A DNA stretch of 64,000 nucleotides, taken from NCBI RefSeq assembly GCF_000011905.1, contig NC_002936.3, forward strand, positions 496,001 to 560,000, given 5' to 3'. Position 1 is the stretch's first letter; each line of letters begins with the position of its first letter. Shown piece after piece: positions 10,110 to 19,158 of this stretch. The position numbers and the translations under genes were made by a program. The stretch comes from Dehalococcoides mccartyi 195 (lineage in GTDB: Bacteria > Chloroflexota > Dehalococcoidia > Dehalococcoidales > Dehalococcoidaceae). The notes beneath the pieces were generated by a model. The model saw only the letters and a list, made by a program, of their open reading frames with translations. It had not been told where the DNA came from and made no database searches.

Positions 10110-11672
10110 TTATTCCAGATAATCTTTTAGTTTGCGGCTGCGGCTGGGGTGGCGGAGTTTACGCAGAGCCTTGGCTTCTATCTGGCGGATACGTTCACGG
10201 GTAACGTTAAACTCTTTGCCTACTTCTTCCAGCGTACGGCTGCGGCCGTCTTCCAGCCCGAAACGCAGCTGAAGTACCCGGCGTTCACGCGGGGTCAGGC
10301 TGCCAAGCACTGTATCTATCTGCTCTTTGAGCAGCTGGCGTGAAGCGGCATCCGGCGGAGCCAGTGCATTCTGGTCTTCAATAAAGTCTCCCAGGTGGCT
10401 GTCTTCTTCTTCGCCGATGGGGGACTCCAGCGAAACCGGCAGCTGGGAAACCTTGGCAATCTCACGCACCTTTTCCGGCGGCAGGTCCATCTCAACCGCT
10501 ATTTCATCAGGAGTAGGCTCACGCCCCAGTTTCTGGGATAACTGGCGGCTTATGGAAAGCAGTTTGTTGATAGTTTCAACCATATGGACAGGTATGCGGA
10601 TAGTTCTGGCCTGGTCTGCAATAGCCCGGGTAATGGCCTGGCGTATCCACCAGGTGGCGTAAGTGGAAAACTTGAAACCGCGGTGGAAGTCAAACTTTTC
10701 CACTGCCCGTATAAGGCCGATATTGCCTTCCTGTATAAGGTCAAGCAGGGGCATGCCTCTGCCGATGTGTTTTTTAGCCACGCTGACTACCAGACGGAGG
10801 TTAGCCTGAATAAGGTGGCGTTCCGCCCGTTTGGCGTCTATCTCAAGGTTGTCCAGATAATACTTAAGGCTGGCTTCATGCCGCTCCAGATGGCTTATAA
10901 AGGCGGGGTCATTGGTATAGGTGGCTATTTCAGGGATAGTCATTTTTTCAGGTATGGCATCCAGTATAACCTTAGGCAGGAGAGAGCTGTTGATAGCCAG
11001 ATTGATAAATGACTGCTCAATTTCCGCCATGCTCTTGCCGGTATTATCCGAAATATTTTTAGTGAGCTGCTGGTCAATCTCATGGTCAATAGCTGTTCTT
11101 AGTTTGGGGTCATGGATAACATTTTTCAAGCTGGCAGAAGTATCCATACCCAGTTCCTGTCCTAACTGGAACAGGACTTCGGTTGCTTGGGAAAGTTCCC
11201 TGAGCATACACAGGAAAGACTCCGCAGCCGAAGGGTAACGCCCGCGTTTTTCCAGGCACTCCTGGCGGATTTCGCGTATGCGTTTGCCTTCTTCCATTTT
11301 CTTGGCCAGGGTTTTTTCGTCTTCAGCGGAAAGCAGGGGTACCCGCCCGATTTCATGCAGATACATGCGCACCGGGTCATCTACTATACCCTGGGTATCT
11401 ATCTGCTCAAGCGGTATTTCAAGGTCAATATTAAGCGGGCCGATTTCTTCGTCCGTGTCCGGCATCATATCCGCTTCGGCTGCCAGCTCTTCTTCGGTTA
11501 GTTCGGCCGGGATGTCGGTATCGGCTATATCTTTGAGGTCAGGCTCCGCCATTTTGTCATTTTCAGCTTCGGCATCCTGTTCCTCATGGATATCTTCCAG
11601 CCCATCCTCTATATCTTTGTCATCATAAGTATCGTCAGGGCTGAACTCTTTCTTATCTTTCTCAGCGGGCAT
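10110..11672 (-). CDS. rpoD: Primary sigma factor RpoD (sigma-70)
   Basis: This is a 520-residue group 1 sigma factor. The first 100 residues are strongly acidic and low in complexity, in the place of region 1.1. Region 1.2 is [11 protein letters not shown]; region 2 includes [13 protein letters not shown], the -10 recognition segment [14 protein letters not shown] and region 3.0; region 4.2 carries the helix-turn-helix [24 protein letters not shown] non-conserved insertion lies between regions 1.2 and 2.1. It follows dnaG with no gap, which matches the macromolecular-synthesis arrangement (primase then sigma). The near-consensus promoters seen through the window agree with a standard sigma-70. 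Confidence 0.97.
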   Translation of the reverse strand: MPAEKDKKEFSPDDTYDDKDIEDGLEDIHEEQDAEAENDKMAEPDLKDIADTDIPAELTEEELAAEADMMPDTDEEIGPLNIDLEIPLEQIDTQGIVDDPVRMYLHEIGRVPLLSAEDEKTLAKKMEEGKRIREIRQECLEKRGRYPSAAESFLCMLRELSQATEVLFQLGQELGMDTSASLKNVIHDPKLRTAIDHEIDQQLTKNISDNTGKSMAEIEQSFINLAINSSLLPKVILDAIPEKMTIPEIATYTNDPAFISHLERHEASLKYYLDNLEIDAKRAERHLIQANLRLVVSVAKKHIGRGMPLLDLIQEGNIGLIRAVEKFDFHRGFKFSTYATWWIRQAITRAIADQARTIRIPVHMVETINKLLSISRQLSQKLGREPTPDEIAVEMDLPPEKVREIAKVSQLPVSLESPIGEEEDSHLGDFIEDQNALAPPDAASRQLLKEQIDTVLGSLTPRERRVLQLRFGLEDGRSRTLEEVGKEFNVTRERIRQIEAKALRKLRHPSRSRKLKDYLE

Positions 11673-13445
11673 TTATTGTCTCCTCTGTTTCTGGTTTCGC
11701 CTGTCTTTAAGGCTGAATACACTCCGCAATTCTTCGTTGACCTTTACACACTGGTCATTAAGCGTCTGGTATTCAGCAGTTTCCGGCTGGCTGATTTCAT
11801 TTAGGGCCTGATTAAGTTTTACCGCCAAGTTCCTGAGGTATCTTTCTCTCAGCCTCAGGCATAGGTCATAAAACTTATCCTCTATATTATCATTTGCCGG
11901 ATTTTTATTCATCAAGTTGTCATAATATTCCCGCAGGTTTTCATCAAGTGCTGCCCGCAGGTTGTCTTTTTCGGCAGACTGGCTATAAACGGCCAGCAAT
12001 TCCCGGTACTGGGGTATTTCAAGATACTCCGGGTGAAGTTTTCCGGCAAAGCGGCTGAGTTCCGGTGATTTGAAAAGCAGGCTAAGAGCATACTCTTCCA
12101 GAGCCGGGTTTTTGGCGGCTGAAACTGTTTTAGAAGGGGCTTCCTTTTCCAAAACTTTGGTAATCCGGGTTTCATTTTTCAGTTTTTTCATCCGCTCCAG
12201 TATACGGTTCTGGCTGGTGCTTACCATTTCAGCCAGCTTGCCCAGGTAATGGGACTGGCGTACCCCGTCTTCCATTTTGGATATTATGGGCAGCAGGCGG
12301 TCGGTCAGTCCGGCTTTGCCTGCTGCGGAACTCAGGTCCAGACCTTTCTGGCTGTGTTCAAATATATAGTCCAGCAGGGGGCGGGCATTATCCAGTATTT
12401 CCTGCCAGGTCTGGGGTGCATGGCGGATAATTTCATCCGGGTCTTTGCCGCCTTCGGGTACGGCTACCCGTATTTCGGACTCTATCTGGTTTTCATAATC
12501 TATAGCCCTCAGGGTGGCTTCCTCACCGGCTGAATCCGCATCCAGCCCCAGTATAAGGTGCTTAGTCTGGCGTTTTACCAAAGCTATCTGGCGGTCAGTC
12601 AGGGCAGTACCCATGCAGGCCACTGTGTTGGTAAAACCGCCCTGGTGGGACATAATGGCATCCATGTAGCCTTCCACTATAATGGCCTGGTTCTTTTCCC
12701 GTATGCTGGCGGAAGCCAGATGCAAACCGTACAGCAGGCTGCTTTTATTAAAAAGGTCTGTCTGGGGGGAATTGCGGTATTTGGGCTGTGAGTTATCCAT
12801 CACCCGTGCCCCGAAACCGGCTATCTGCCCTTTGTAGTTGGCAATGGGGTAAATAATATTATTGCGGAAGCGGTCATGAATCCGCCCCTCGTCAGAGCGG
12901 ACTATTACACCGGCTTTCAGCAGGTCTTCATCTGTATAACTGCGTTCTTTCAGATAGTCATAAAGCCCCTGCCATTCAGGCAGGGCGTATCCCAACTGGA
13001 AATCTGCCAGAGACTGCTCATTTAAGCCGCGTGATTTAAGGTAACTGCGGGCACTTTCCGCCTGGGGGCTGTTTAAAAGCAGGTTATGGTAATACTGGGC
13101 GGCTGCCAAATTTATTTCATACAGACGCTCACGCTGGTCTCTGATTTGCGGGTTTATCTGGCTGGGCAAGCTTACGCCCGCTTTTTCAGCCAGCAGTTCC
13201 AGTGCCCCTTTAAAATCCAGCCCTTCTTTTTTCATTACGAAAGCGAAAATATCCCCGCCGGTATTGCAGGCTCCGAAACAGTGCCAGTTTTGGGCTTCGG
13301 GGTAAACGAAGAAAGAGCCGTGTTTTTCGCTGTGAAAAGGGCAGATTCCGCGCATAGTGCGGCCTGCTTTGGTCAGTTTGGTATACTGGCCGATAAAGCT
13401 CACGATATCCAGTTTTTGCTTTATTTCTTCTACAGCGTCATTCAT
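11673..13445 (-). CDS. dnaG: DNA primase
   Basis: DnaG makes RNA primers for the replisome. The 590-residue protein has the N-terminal CHC2 zinc module (CPFH near residue 37, then CFGAC near 58), the RNA polymerase domain with Toprim motifs EGYMDAI and LGLDADSAG, and a C-terminal helicase-binding region. The second zinc pair is spaced C-x3-C, one residue longer than the E. coli CxxC, a variant I believe occurs in other phyla. The gene lies between dgt and rpoD with essentially no spacing, so the four-gene unit ppsA-dgt-dnaG-rpoD is probably one transcript. Confidence 0.97.
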   Translation of the reverse strand: MNDAVEEIKQKLDIVSFIGQYTKLTKAGRTMRGICPFHSEKHGSFFVYPEAQNWHCFGACNTGGDIFAFVMKKEGLDFKGALELLAEKAGVSLPSQINPQIRDQRERLYEINLAAAQYYHNLLLNSPQAESARSYLKSRGLNEQSLADFQLGYALPEWQGLYDYLKERSYTDEDLLKAGVIVRSDEGRIHDRFRNNIIYPIANYKGQIAGFGARVMDNSQPKYRNSPQTDLFNKSSLLYGLHLASASIREKNQAIIVEGYMDAIMSHQGGFTNTVACMGTALTDRQIALVKRQTKHLILGLDADSAGEEATLRAIDYENQIESEIRVAVPEGGKDPDEIIRHAPQTWQEILDNARPLLDYIFEHSQKGLDLSSAAGKAGLTDRLLPIISKMEDGVRQSHYLGKLAEMVSTSQNRILERMKKLKNETRITKVLEKEAPSKTVSAAKNPALEEYALSLLFKSPELSRFAGKLHPEYLEIPQYRELLAVYSQSAEKDNLRAALDENLREYYDNLMNKNPANDNIEDKFYDLCLRLRERYLRNLAVKLNQALNEISQPETAEYQTLNDQCVKVNEELRSVFSLKDRRNQKQRRQ

Positions 13446-13446
13446 A

Positions 13447-14484
13447 TTATTCAGCCAGATTAAGTTCTTTAGCCAGCCTCAGGGCAAATAGGTCTGTCAT
13501 ACCCGCAATATAATCAACAACCCTCTGTTCAGGTTTATCAGACAGGGCTATATATTCCATGGGCAGCAAATCCTGATGGTCTACCAGATATTTGTATAAC
13601 AAACGGACTATTTCCCTTTCATGTTCGGCCTTACGGTCTTTGCTCTGGTATACCTGTTCAAACAGGAAATCCCGAAGGGTATTGCTGGCACTCAGCACCT
13701 TGTTGCTCATGGTAACTTCCGGCTCCGCACCGGGAATCAGCCCGGTACATGACCACGAACTTTTTATGATATCACACACCATGGTGTTTATCCGCTGGGA
13801 ATGGCTGTTTCCCAGCACCGAAACCGCACCCAGCGGCAGGTCATTTGCTTTGATAATGCCTGCCCGGATAGAGTCTAAAATGTCATGGTTTATATAGGCC
13901 ACCGCATCTGCAATCCGGCAAATCTGCCCTTCAAAAGTTGCGGCCTTGTTATGGGCTTCTCCGAGTATGTTTGAGCGTGACTTGGAGTGGTTGAGTATAC
14001 CGTCACGTACTTCCCAGCTGAGATTAAGGCCCTGCCCGTTTTTCTCCAGACGGTCTACCACCCGCAGGCTTTGTTCGTTATGGTGAAAACCCTTGGGGTA
14101 AAGTTCGTTTAAAACCTCTTCGCCGGCATGTCCAAAGGGGGTATGCCCCAGATCATGCCCCAGGCAAATAGCTTCGGTCAGGTCTTCGTTAAGGTTGAGC
14201 GCCCGGGCAATAGTCCGGGCTATCTGGGTAACCTCCAGCGTATGGGTCAGGCGGGTCACAAAGTGGTCACCCAAAGGGGCAATGAAGACCTGGGTTTTGT
14301 GCTTTAAGCGGCGAAAGGCCTTGGAATGTATAATCCGGTCCCGGTCACGCTGGAAACAGGTGCGAACCGGGTCCGGATCTTCAGCTTTTTGCCTGCCACG
14401 GGAAAGGCGGCTCTTGACTGCGTAAGGGGAGAGGCTCTCCTCTCTTGCTTCAATGCGCTCCCTTATGCGAAGCTCGCTAATCAT
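13447..14484 (-). CDS. dgt: Deoxyguanosinetriphosphate triphosphohydrolase-like dNTPase
   Basis: This 345-residue HD-domain enzyme belongs to the family that removes triphosphate from dNTPs and so tunes nucleotide pools. Visible features are the N-terminal DRDRIIHSKAFRRLKHKTQVF region, the His in LTHTLEVTQIA, the HD pair in CLGHDLGHTPFGHAGE, and a later Asp in ADAVAYINHDILD. Its length and lack of extra domains place it in the dGTPase-like type 2 subfamily. It overlaps ppsA by four bases and sits directly before dnaG, linking nucleotide supply to primer synthesis. The preferred substrate cannot be read from sequence. Confidence 0.93.
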   Translation of the reverse strand: MISELRIRERIEAREESLSPYAVKSRLSRGRQKAEDPDPVRTCFQRDRDRIIHSKAFRRLKHKTQVFIAPLGDHFVTRLTHTLEVTQIARTIARALNLNEDLTEAICLGHDLGHTPFGHAGEEVLNELYPKGFHHNEQSLRVVDRLEKNGQGLNLSWEVRDGILNHSKSRSNILGEAHNKAATFEGQICRIADAVAYINHDILDSIRAGIIKANDLPLGAVSVLGNSHSQRINTMVCDIIKSSWSCTGLIPGAEPEVTMSNKVLSASNTLRDFLFEQVYQSKDRKAEHEREIVRLLYKYLVDHQDLLPMEYIALSDKPEQRVVDYIAGMTDLFALRLAKELNLAE

Positions 14485-16757
14485 TTAATCTTTAATTTGG
14501 CCTCTGCCTTGGCAATAATCTCGCGGGTGGTGCCTATCATATCAGGGCTGACGGAAACTGAGGTTATGCCCCATGAGACCAGCTTTTCAGTCAGTTCCGG
14601 GTAAACCGAAGGTGCCTGTCCGCAGATAGAGGCGGTAATACCCCGGCGGGCAGCGGTGGTAACGGCTTTTTCCAGGGCTACCAGAACCGCTTCGTTGCGT
14701 TCGTCAAAGGTTTCACGCAGCATTTCGCTGTCACGGTCAACGCCGAGTATCAGCTGGGTAAGGTCATTTGAACCTATGGAAATGCCATCTATACCGGCAT
14801 CAATAAACTTATCAATCAGGAAGATATTGGAGGGGACTTCCACCATCATCCAGAGTTTGAAATCAGGCCCTCTCTTTAAGCCCTCATCTTCCAGTATCTG
14901 CTTTACTTTTTTCAGTTCATCTACGGTGCGGACAAAGGGAAGCATAACGTAGACATTGGGGTAGTCCTTGCGTACCCGTTTGATGGCTTCTATTTCCATC
15001 TTGAATACTTCAATATCTTTAATATAGCGGGAAACACCCCGGTAGCCCAGCATGGGGTTTTCTTCCTGGCCTTCGTATTTGTCACCGCCCAGCAGGTCAC
15101 GGTATTCGTTAGTCTTAAAGTCATTGGTACGGTAAACTACCGGTCGGGGATGGAAGGCTTTGGCGAAGGACAAAACACCTTCGTATACCTGCTGGATATA
15201 TTCTTCCTGCTGACCCATTTCTATCATGTAGCGGGGGTGTTTGCCTATCTGGCTGAATATAAATTCGGCTCTCAGCAGACCTACGCCGTCTACATTGCGG
15301 GCGGCTACTTTGTCAGCCAGTTCAGGCTGGGCTAAGTTTACATAAACACGGGTCTTGGTGCGGATAGCTTCCCGTACAATGGAAGCTATGTTGCTGGTTT
15401 TTACATTCCGGGTAACCTTGCCGTTATAAACCTTGCCGTGAGTACCGTCAACGGTAATTATCTGTTCGTTCTTAAGCAGTCTGGTAGCTTCTCCGGTACC
15501 CACCACGCAGGGGATACCCAGTTCACGGCTGACAATGGCGGCGTGGGAAGTGCGTCCGCCGCGGTTGGTTACAATGGCTGCCGCCCTTTTCATGGCCGGT
15601 ACAAAGTCCGGGGTGGTCATTTCGGCTACCAGAATATCACCCTGAAGCACCAGGTCTATTTCAGAGGGGTCTTGGAGTACTTTGACTTCGCCGGTAGCCA
15701 GACCGGGTGAAGCCGCCGCACCCTGCAGCATGATAGGCGCTTCAATTTCGGGCTCCAGTTCACTGGCGTCCTTCAGGGCGGTAACAGGGCGGGACTGAAC
15801 AATATAGATTGTATTTTCTTCTTTAGCCCATTCAATATCCTGAGGGCCGTTATAATGTTTCTCAATAAGCATGGCCAGTTTGGCCAGAGTGATAATATCA
15901 TCTTCAGTTATCTTTTGCTGCTCTTGTTTGGTGGAGGGAACCGGCTGCCAGTAGTTGTTGCCGGATTCATCTTCGGGGCCGGAGGCGGAGTTGCCGTTTT
16001 TGCGTACCAGCCGCCTCTCCTGGTGGCTGATAGTCCGCGAAAGAACCGCCGGGCCTTCTTTATCTATAATATAAAGGTCCGGTGTAATTTCCCCTGACAC
16101 CAGACCTTCTCCCAGACCGTATATAGCTTCAATTACTATTTTAGTGGGGTCTGAAGTAATGGGCTCAATAGTGAAGCATACTCCCGAAGCCTGTGACTGT
16201 ACCATTTTCTGTACCGGTACGGCTATACCTACCTGCAGGTGGTCAAAGTTTTGCTGTACCCGGTAGTAAATAGCTCTGGCCTCAAACAAAGAAGCCCAGC
16301 ATTTTTGCACGGCTTCAACCACCTCGTCACCGCCCTCTATATTAAGGTAGGTGCTCTGCTGTCCGGCAAAAGATGCCTCCGGCAAATCTTCGGCAGTAGC
16401 TGATGACCTTACCGCCACCAGACCCTGGCCCATTTTCTCGTAGGCAGCCTTAATCTGGCTGGCCAGTTCGGTAGGCAGAGGAGTGGCCATAATCATTTCT
16501 TTCACGCTGTTAGCCACAACAGCCAGTTGCTTGGAATCATTGATATCCAGTGACTCAAGAGCCTTGCTGATAGAGGGGCGAAGGTTGGAGCTGTTTATGA
16601 AGTCAAAGTAGGCATTGGCTGTTACGATGTATCCGGGGGGTACAGGGATACCGGCGCCGGTCATTTCGCCTAAATTAGCGCCTTTACCGCCGACCAGAGG
16701 GATATCGTTCTTCGTAACTTCGTTAAACCAGACAATAGCCTCATGACCTTTTTGCAT
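14481..16757 (-). CDS. ppsA: Phosphoenolpyruvate synthase
   Basis: PpsA makes PEP from pyruvate and ATP, the entry to gluconeogenesis in an organism that fixes acetate and CO2 into pyruvate. The 758-residue protein has the ATP-grasp start VGGKGANLGEMTGAG, the swivelling phospho-His in GGRTSHAAIVSRELGIPCVVG near residue 419, and a TIM-barrel PEP domain with SIGSNDLTQLILGVDRDS and the Cys motif ICGQAPS. Length and the C-terminal motifs favour PEP synthase over pyruvate phosphate dikinase. The ATG at 16757 has AAGGAG upstream. It is the first gene of the ppsA-dgt-dnaG-rpoD run. Confidence 0.95.
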   Translation of the reverse strand: MQKGHEAIVWFNEVTKNDIPLVGGKGANLGEMTGAGIPVPPGYIVTANAYFDFINSSNLRPSISKALESLDINDSKQLAVVANSVKEMIMATPLPTELASQIKAAYEKMGQGLVAVRSSATAEDLPEASFAGQQSTYLNIEGGDEVVEAVQKCWASLFEARAIYYRVQQNFDHLQVGIAVPVQKMVQSQASGVCFTIEPITSDPTKIVIEAIYGLGEGLVSGEITPDLYIIDKEGPAVLSRTISHQERRLVRKNGNSASGPEDESGNNYWQPVPSTKQEQQKITEDDIITLAKLAMLIEKHYNGPQDIEWAKEENTIYIVQSRPVTALKDASELEPEIEAPIMLQGAAASPGLATGEVKVLQDPSEIDLVLQGDILVAEMTTPDFVPAMKRAAAIVTNRGGRTSHAAIVSRELGIPCVVGTGEATRLLKNEQIITVDGTHGKVYNGKVTRNVKTSNIASIVREAIRTKTRVYVNLAQPELADKVAARNVDGVGLLRAEFIFSQIGKHPRYMIEMGQQEEYIQQVYEGVLSFAKAFHPRPVVYRTNDFKTNEYRDLLGGDKYEGQEENPMLGYRGVSRYIKDIEVFKMEIEAIKRVRKDYPNVYVMLPFVRTVDELKKVKQILEDEGLKRGPDFKLWMMVEVPSNIFLIDKFIDAGIDGISIGSNDLTQLILGVDRDSEMLRETFDERNEAVLVALEKAVTTAARRGITASICGQAPSVYPELTEKLVSWGITSVSVSPDMIGTTREIIAKAEAKLKIK

Positions 16758-16986
16758 CGGTAGATCTCCTTCATCTATGACGGTTCAGGTAGTTTATGAT
16801 AGCACACCCAGATATTTAAAATCATTATTCTGGAGCTCTGTATTATTTCACAAAGTCCCCCATCTTTGCAAAGTTTTGCTTGAGAAATATTGAGATAGAT
16901 TAGAGGGCTGTAGAGCACTAAGGATTTGGGCTAATATGTCTACAATACTGCCAGAGGTCTTAGATTGTTATAATCAGCTACACAAA

Positions 16987-17015
16987 TTGACACCCTATTT
17001 CTTTGGGGGTAGAAT
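16987..17015 (+). promoter_or_regulatory. Strong sigma-70 promoter of the DUF151 gene
   Basis: TTGACA at 16987-16992, 17-base spacer, TAGAAT at 17010-17015. Its start near 17022 lies downstream of an in-frame start at 16936, so that longer start is ruled out if this promoter is used. The rest of the ppsA-DUF151 gap (16758-16986) is AT-rich with a CTTTGCAAAG palindrome at 16864-16873 and nothing else I can name. Confidence 0.75.
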
Positions 17016-17055
17016 TCATGGTACGCCGTCAGGCAAACTTAGGAGGCATATAATT

Positions 17056-17484
17056 ATGATAGAAATGACGATAGACAGCATAAGGGTTAGCCTGATGAAT
17101 TATCAGAGAGTGGTACTGCTTAAGGAAAAAACAGCCGACCGCTATCTGCCTATTTGGATTGGCACTGCCGAAGCTGAGGCTATCGCCGTCAAACTTCAGG
17201 GTGTGGCAGTCCCCCGTCCCCTTACCCATGACCTCCTCGGTACAGTTATAGATGTATTGGGGGCAAAGGTGCGTTCCATAGTGGTAGATGACCTTAAAAA
17301 TGACACTTTTTACGCTAAGATATTACTAGAGGTAGACAGCGAGCAGATGGAAATAGACTGCCGCCCGTCAGATGCTCTGGCACTGGCGGTAAGGGTGAAT
17401 GTACCTATATATGCGGCTGACAGTGTACTGGAAAAAGCCAGCATCATGCTGGACCGCGAACAGGATAAACGGGCCATGGACTAA
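17056..17484 (+). CDS. Bifunctional nuclease family protein (DUF151)
   Basis: This is a 142-residue protein of the DUF151/bifunctional nuclease family. Motifs are the start MIEMTIDSIRV, RYLPIWIGTAEAEAIAVKLQ near residue 32, RPLTHDLL near residue 55, and CRPSDALALAVRVNVPIYAA near residue 100. Plant members have RNase and DNase activity; the bacterial role is not established. The ATG at 17056 has a full AGGAGG at 17041-17046 and follows a strong promoter. A possible GTG/ATG start upstream at 16936 is not supported. A 46-codon ORF starts at the base after its stop. Confidence 0.88.
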   Translation: MIEMTIDSIRVSLMNYQRVVLLKEKTADRYLPIWIGTAEAEAIAVKLQGVAVPRPLTHDLLGTVIDVLGAKVRSIVVDDLKNDTFYAKILLEVDSEQMEIDCRPSDALALAVRVNVPIYAADSVLEKASIMLDREQDKRAMD

Positions 17485-17625
17485 ATGGATTTGCCCGAAC
17501 CACCCGCCGGCGGCAAGGGTGAAAAAACCCGCAAGGCCAGTGACGAAGAGATTAAGAGGCTGTCCGCCTTCCGTGATTTTGTAGATAACCTTGACCTTGA
17601 AGATTTTGACAAACGCAAATCCTGA
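17485..17625 (+). CDS. Small charged protein, 46 residues, unknown
   Basis: ATG at 17485 directly follows the DUF151 stop (TAAATG). The product starts MDLPEPPAGGKGEK and ends DNLDLEDFDKRKS; it is highly charged with no membrane segment. Codon choice resembles its neighbours and the two genes abut, as in translational coupling. There is no clear ribosome site of its own. I recognise no family. It ends 26 bases before the ATP synthase promoter. Confidence 0.5.
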   Translation: MDLPEPPAGGKGEKTRKASDEEIKRLSAFRDFVDNLDLEDFDKRKS

Positions 17626-17650
17626 AAAGTATTAGTACAACCGGGCATTC

Positions 17651-17679
17651 TTGACCTAAAGAACTAATTCTGGTATGCT
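17651..17679 (+). promoter_or_regulatory. ATP synthase operon promoter
   Basis: TTGACC at 17651-17656, 17-base spacer, TATGCT at 17674-17679 preceded by TGn (extended -10). The predicted start near 17686 excludes the in-frame TTG at 17683 as a translation start and favours ATG 17701. Confidence 0.75.
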
Positions 17680-17700
17680 ACTTTGCGTTTTGAGGCTGTA

Positions 17701-17916
17701 ATGAACAAATGGGGTACAGGTCTTCAGTATCTTGGTTTGGGCTGGTACATTGCCCTTGTCATATTGCTGGGGACGCTGGGCGGCAGGTGGCTGGATCAGG
17801 CACTTGGTCTTTCACCCCTGTTCTTACTGATCGGTCTTTTAAGCGGAGTTTTTCTGGCCTTTTACGGCGTTTATCGGTTGCTGCCGAAGATAACTAACAA
17901 CGGTAAAGGGAATTGA
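17701..17916 (+). CDS. AtpZ/AtpI-family protein, first gene of the ATP synthase operon
   Basis: This 71-residue protein has two membrane helices with a short GGRWLDQALGL loop between them, the pattern of the AtpI/AtpZ (ATPase gene 1) family. Such proteins help assemble the c-ring or take part in Mg2+ handling, and precede atpB in many operons. ATG 17701 has GAGG five bases upstream. The stop is two bases before the atpB start. Confidence 0.85.
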   Translation: MNKWGTGLQYLGLGWYIALVILLGTLGGRWLDQALGLSPLFLLIGLLSGVFLAFYGVYRLLPKITNNGKGN

Positions 17917-17918
17917 CA

Positions 17919-18863
17919 GTGCCAAAGAAAAAGATTTTAGGTATGCCCAAAGCGGTATTCTGGCCAGTAATGATAGTTATACTGGCAATGTTAGTGGTCG
18001 GTTTCCTGTCCGGCCCTATAGGTGTCGCCCTCTTTGGTGATCTTGGATTTCCTGACTGGATGAAAATTACCACTCCCAAACCGGAACTTCCGTCTGCTGA
18101 AATTTTCAGCATAGGCCCGGTGGCAATAACCAACACTATCCTTACTGCCTGGGTTACCATTCTGGTACTGGTGGGGCTGAGTATTGCCGCCACCCGCAAA
18201 ATGAAACTTATCCCCGGCCGTCTTCAGGGTGCTTTGGAGATGGTGCTTAGCTGGATTTACAATATGTGCGTAGATGCTGCCGGTGAAAAATTCGGCCGCA
18301 AGTTTTTCCCCCTGGTAGCCACTATCTTTCTTTTTATTATCGTAAATGCCTGGATGAACCTGCTGCCCGGTTACAATACCATATTTATAGAGCTGGGCAA
18401 CGGCCACGAAGCCCACTTGCTTCGCGGTGCCAATACCGATATCAACCTGCCGCTGGCTTTGGCCGCCATAACCTTTGTTATGGTAGAGTACTGGGGTATT
18501 AAAACTCTGGGCGGTTTCCATTATCTCAGCAAATTTTTCAACTTCAAACCCCTGATAAACGCTTTCCGGCACAAAGAAGGGGTAATTGGTATATTTAACG
18601 GCTTTATTACCATCTTTGTAGGTTTACTGGAATTCTTCCTGGAATTCGTCCGTATTATCAGCCTGACCTTCCGTCTTTTCGGCAACATGATAGGCGGCGA
18701 AATCCTGATACTTATGATTACATTCCTTGCGCCGTTCATCATCGGCATACCTTTCTACGGTCTTGAAATGCTGGTAGGCTTCGTACAGGCGCTGGTGTTC
18801 TGTAATTTGGCTCTGGTCTTCTCCCTGATAGCGGTTACGCCTCACGGGGAAGAAAATCATTAA
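17919..18863 (+). CDS. atpB: F0F1 ATP synthase subunit a
   Basis: Subunit a forms the proton half-channels against the c-ring. At about 314 residues it has several hydrophobic helices and the family motif SLTFRLFGNMIGGE with the essential Arg, followed by a C-terminal helix QALVFCNLALVFSLI. The track-style start at TTG 17913 overlaps the previous stop; GTG 17919 has AAAGGGA seven bases upstream and gives MPKKKILGMPK, so I chose it. The N-terminal 60 residues before the first conserved helices are longer than in E. coli, as in other non-proteobacterial forms. Confidence 0.95.
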   Translation: MPKKKILGMPKAVFWPVMIVILAMLVVGFLSGPIGVALFGDLGFPDWMKITTPKPELPSAEIFSIGPVAITNTILTAWVTILVLVGLSIAATRKMKLIPGRLQGALEMVLSWIYNMCVDAAGEKFGRKFFPLVATIFLFIIVNAWMNLLPGYNTIFIELGNGHEAHLLRGANTDINLPLALAAITFVMVEYWGIKTLGGFHYLSKFFNFKPLINAFRHKEGVIGIFNGFITIFVGLLEFFLEFVRIISLTFRLFGNMIGGEILILMITFLAPFIIGIPFYGLEMLVGFVQALVFCNLALVFSLIAVTPHGEENH

Positions 18864-18903
18864 TCAAGTATTATGCAATTAGAACAAGGGAGGAAAAACA
18901 ATA

Positions 18904-19134
18904 GTGGAAGCTGATGTAATCAAACTCTTAGCGGCTGGCTTGGCAATGGGTCTGGGTGCAATTGGCCCTGGTATCGGTGTAGGTATTCTGGGTTTTGGTG
19001 CTTTGCAGGCTATTGGCCGCAATCCTGAAGCCAAGGGTTCTATCTTTACCAACATGATCCTTTTGGTGGCTTTCGCTGAGTCCATCGCCATCTTTGCACT
19101 GGTTATCTCTATCGTACTTATTTTCGTTGCCTAA
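18904..19134 (+). CDS. atpE: F0F1 ATP synthase subunit c
   Basis: This 76-residue hairpin of two helices forms the rotor ring. Helix 1 has the glycine-rich GLGAIGPGIGVG packing motif; the polar loop is RNPEAKG; helix 2 carries the ion-binding Glu in LVAFAESIAIF. The Gln used as a sodium ligand in Na+-type rings (GPGxGQG) is Val here, which favours proton coupling. The start is GTG at 18904 with GGGAGG upstream. Confidence 0.96.
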   Translation: MEADVIKLLAAGLAMGLGAIGPGIGVGILGFGALQAIGRNPEAKGSIFTNMILLVAFAESIAIFALVISIVLIFVA

Positions 19135-19158
19135 GGGGCATAATACAGGAGGAAACCG

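Noticed and set aside
16936-17055. Upstream start for the DUF151 gene at 16936
   Set aside because: The TTGACA-17-TAGAAT promoter lies inside this segment, and ATG 17056 has a full AGGAGG.
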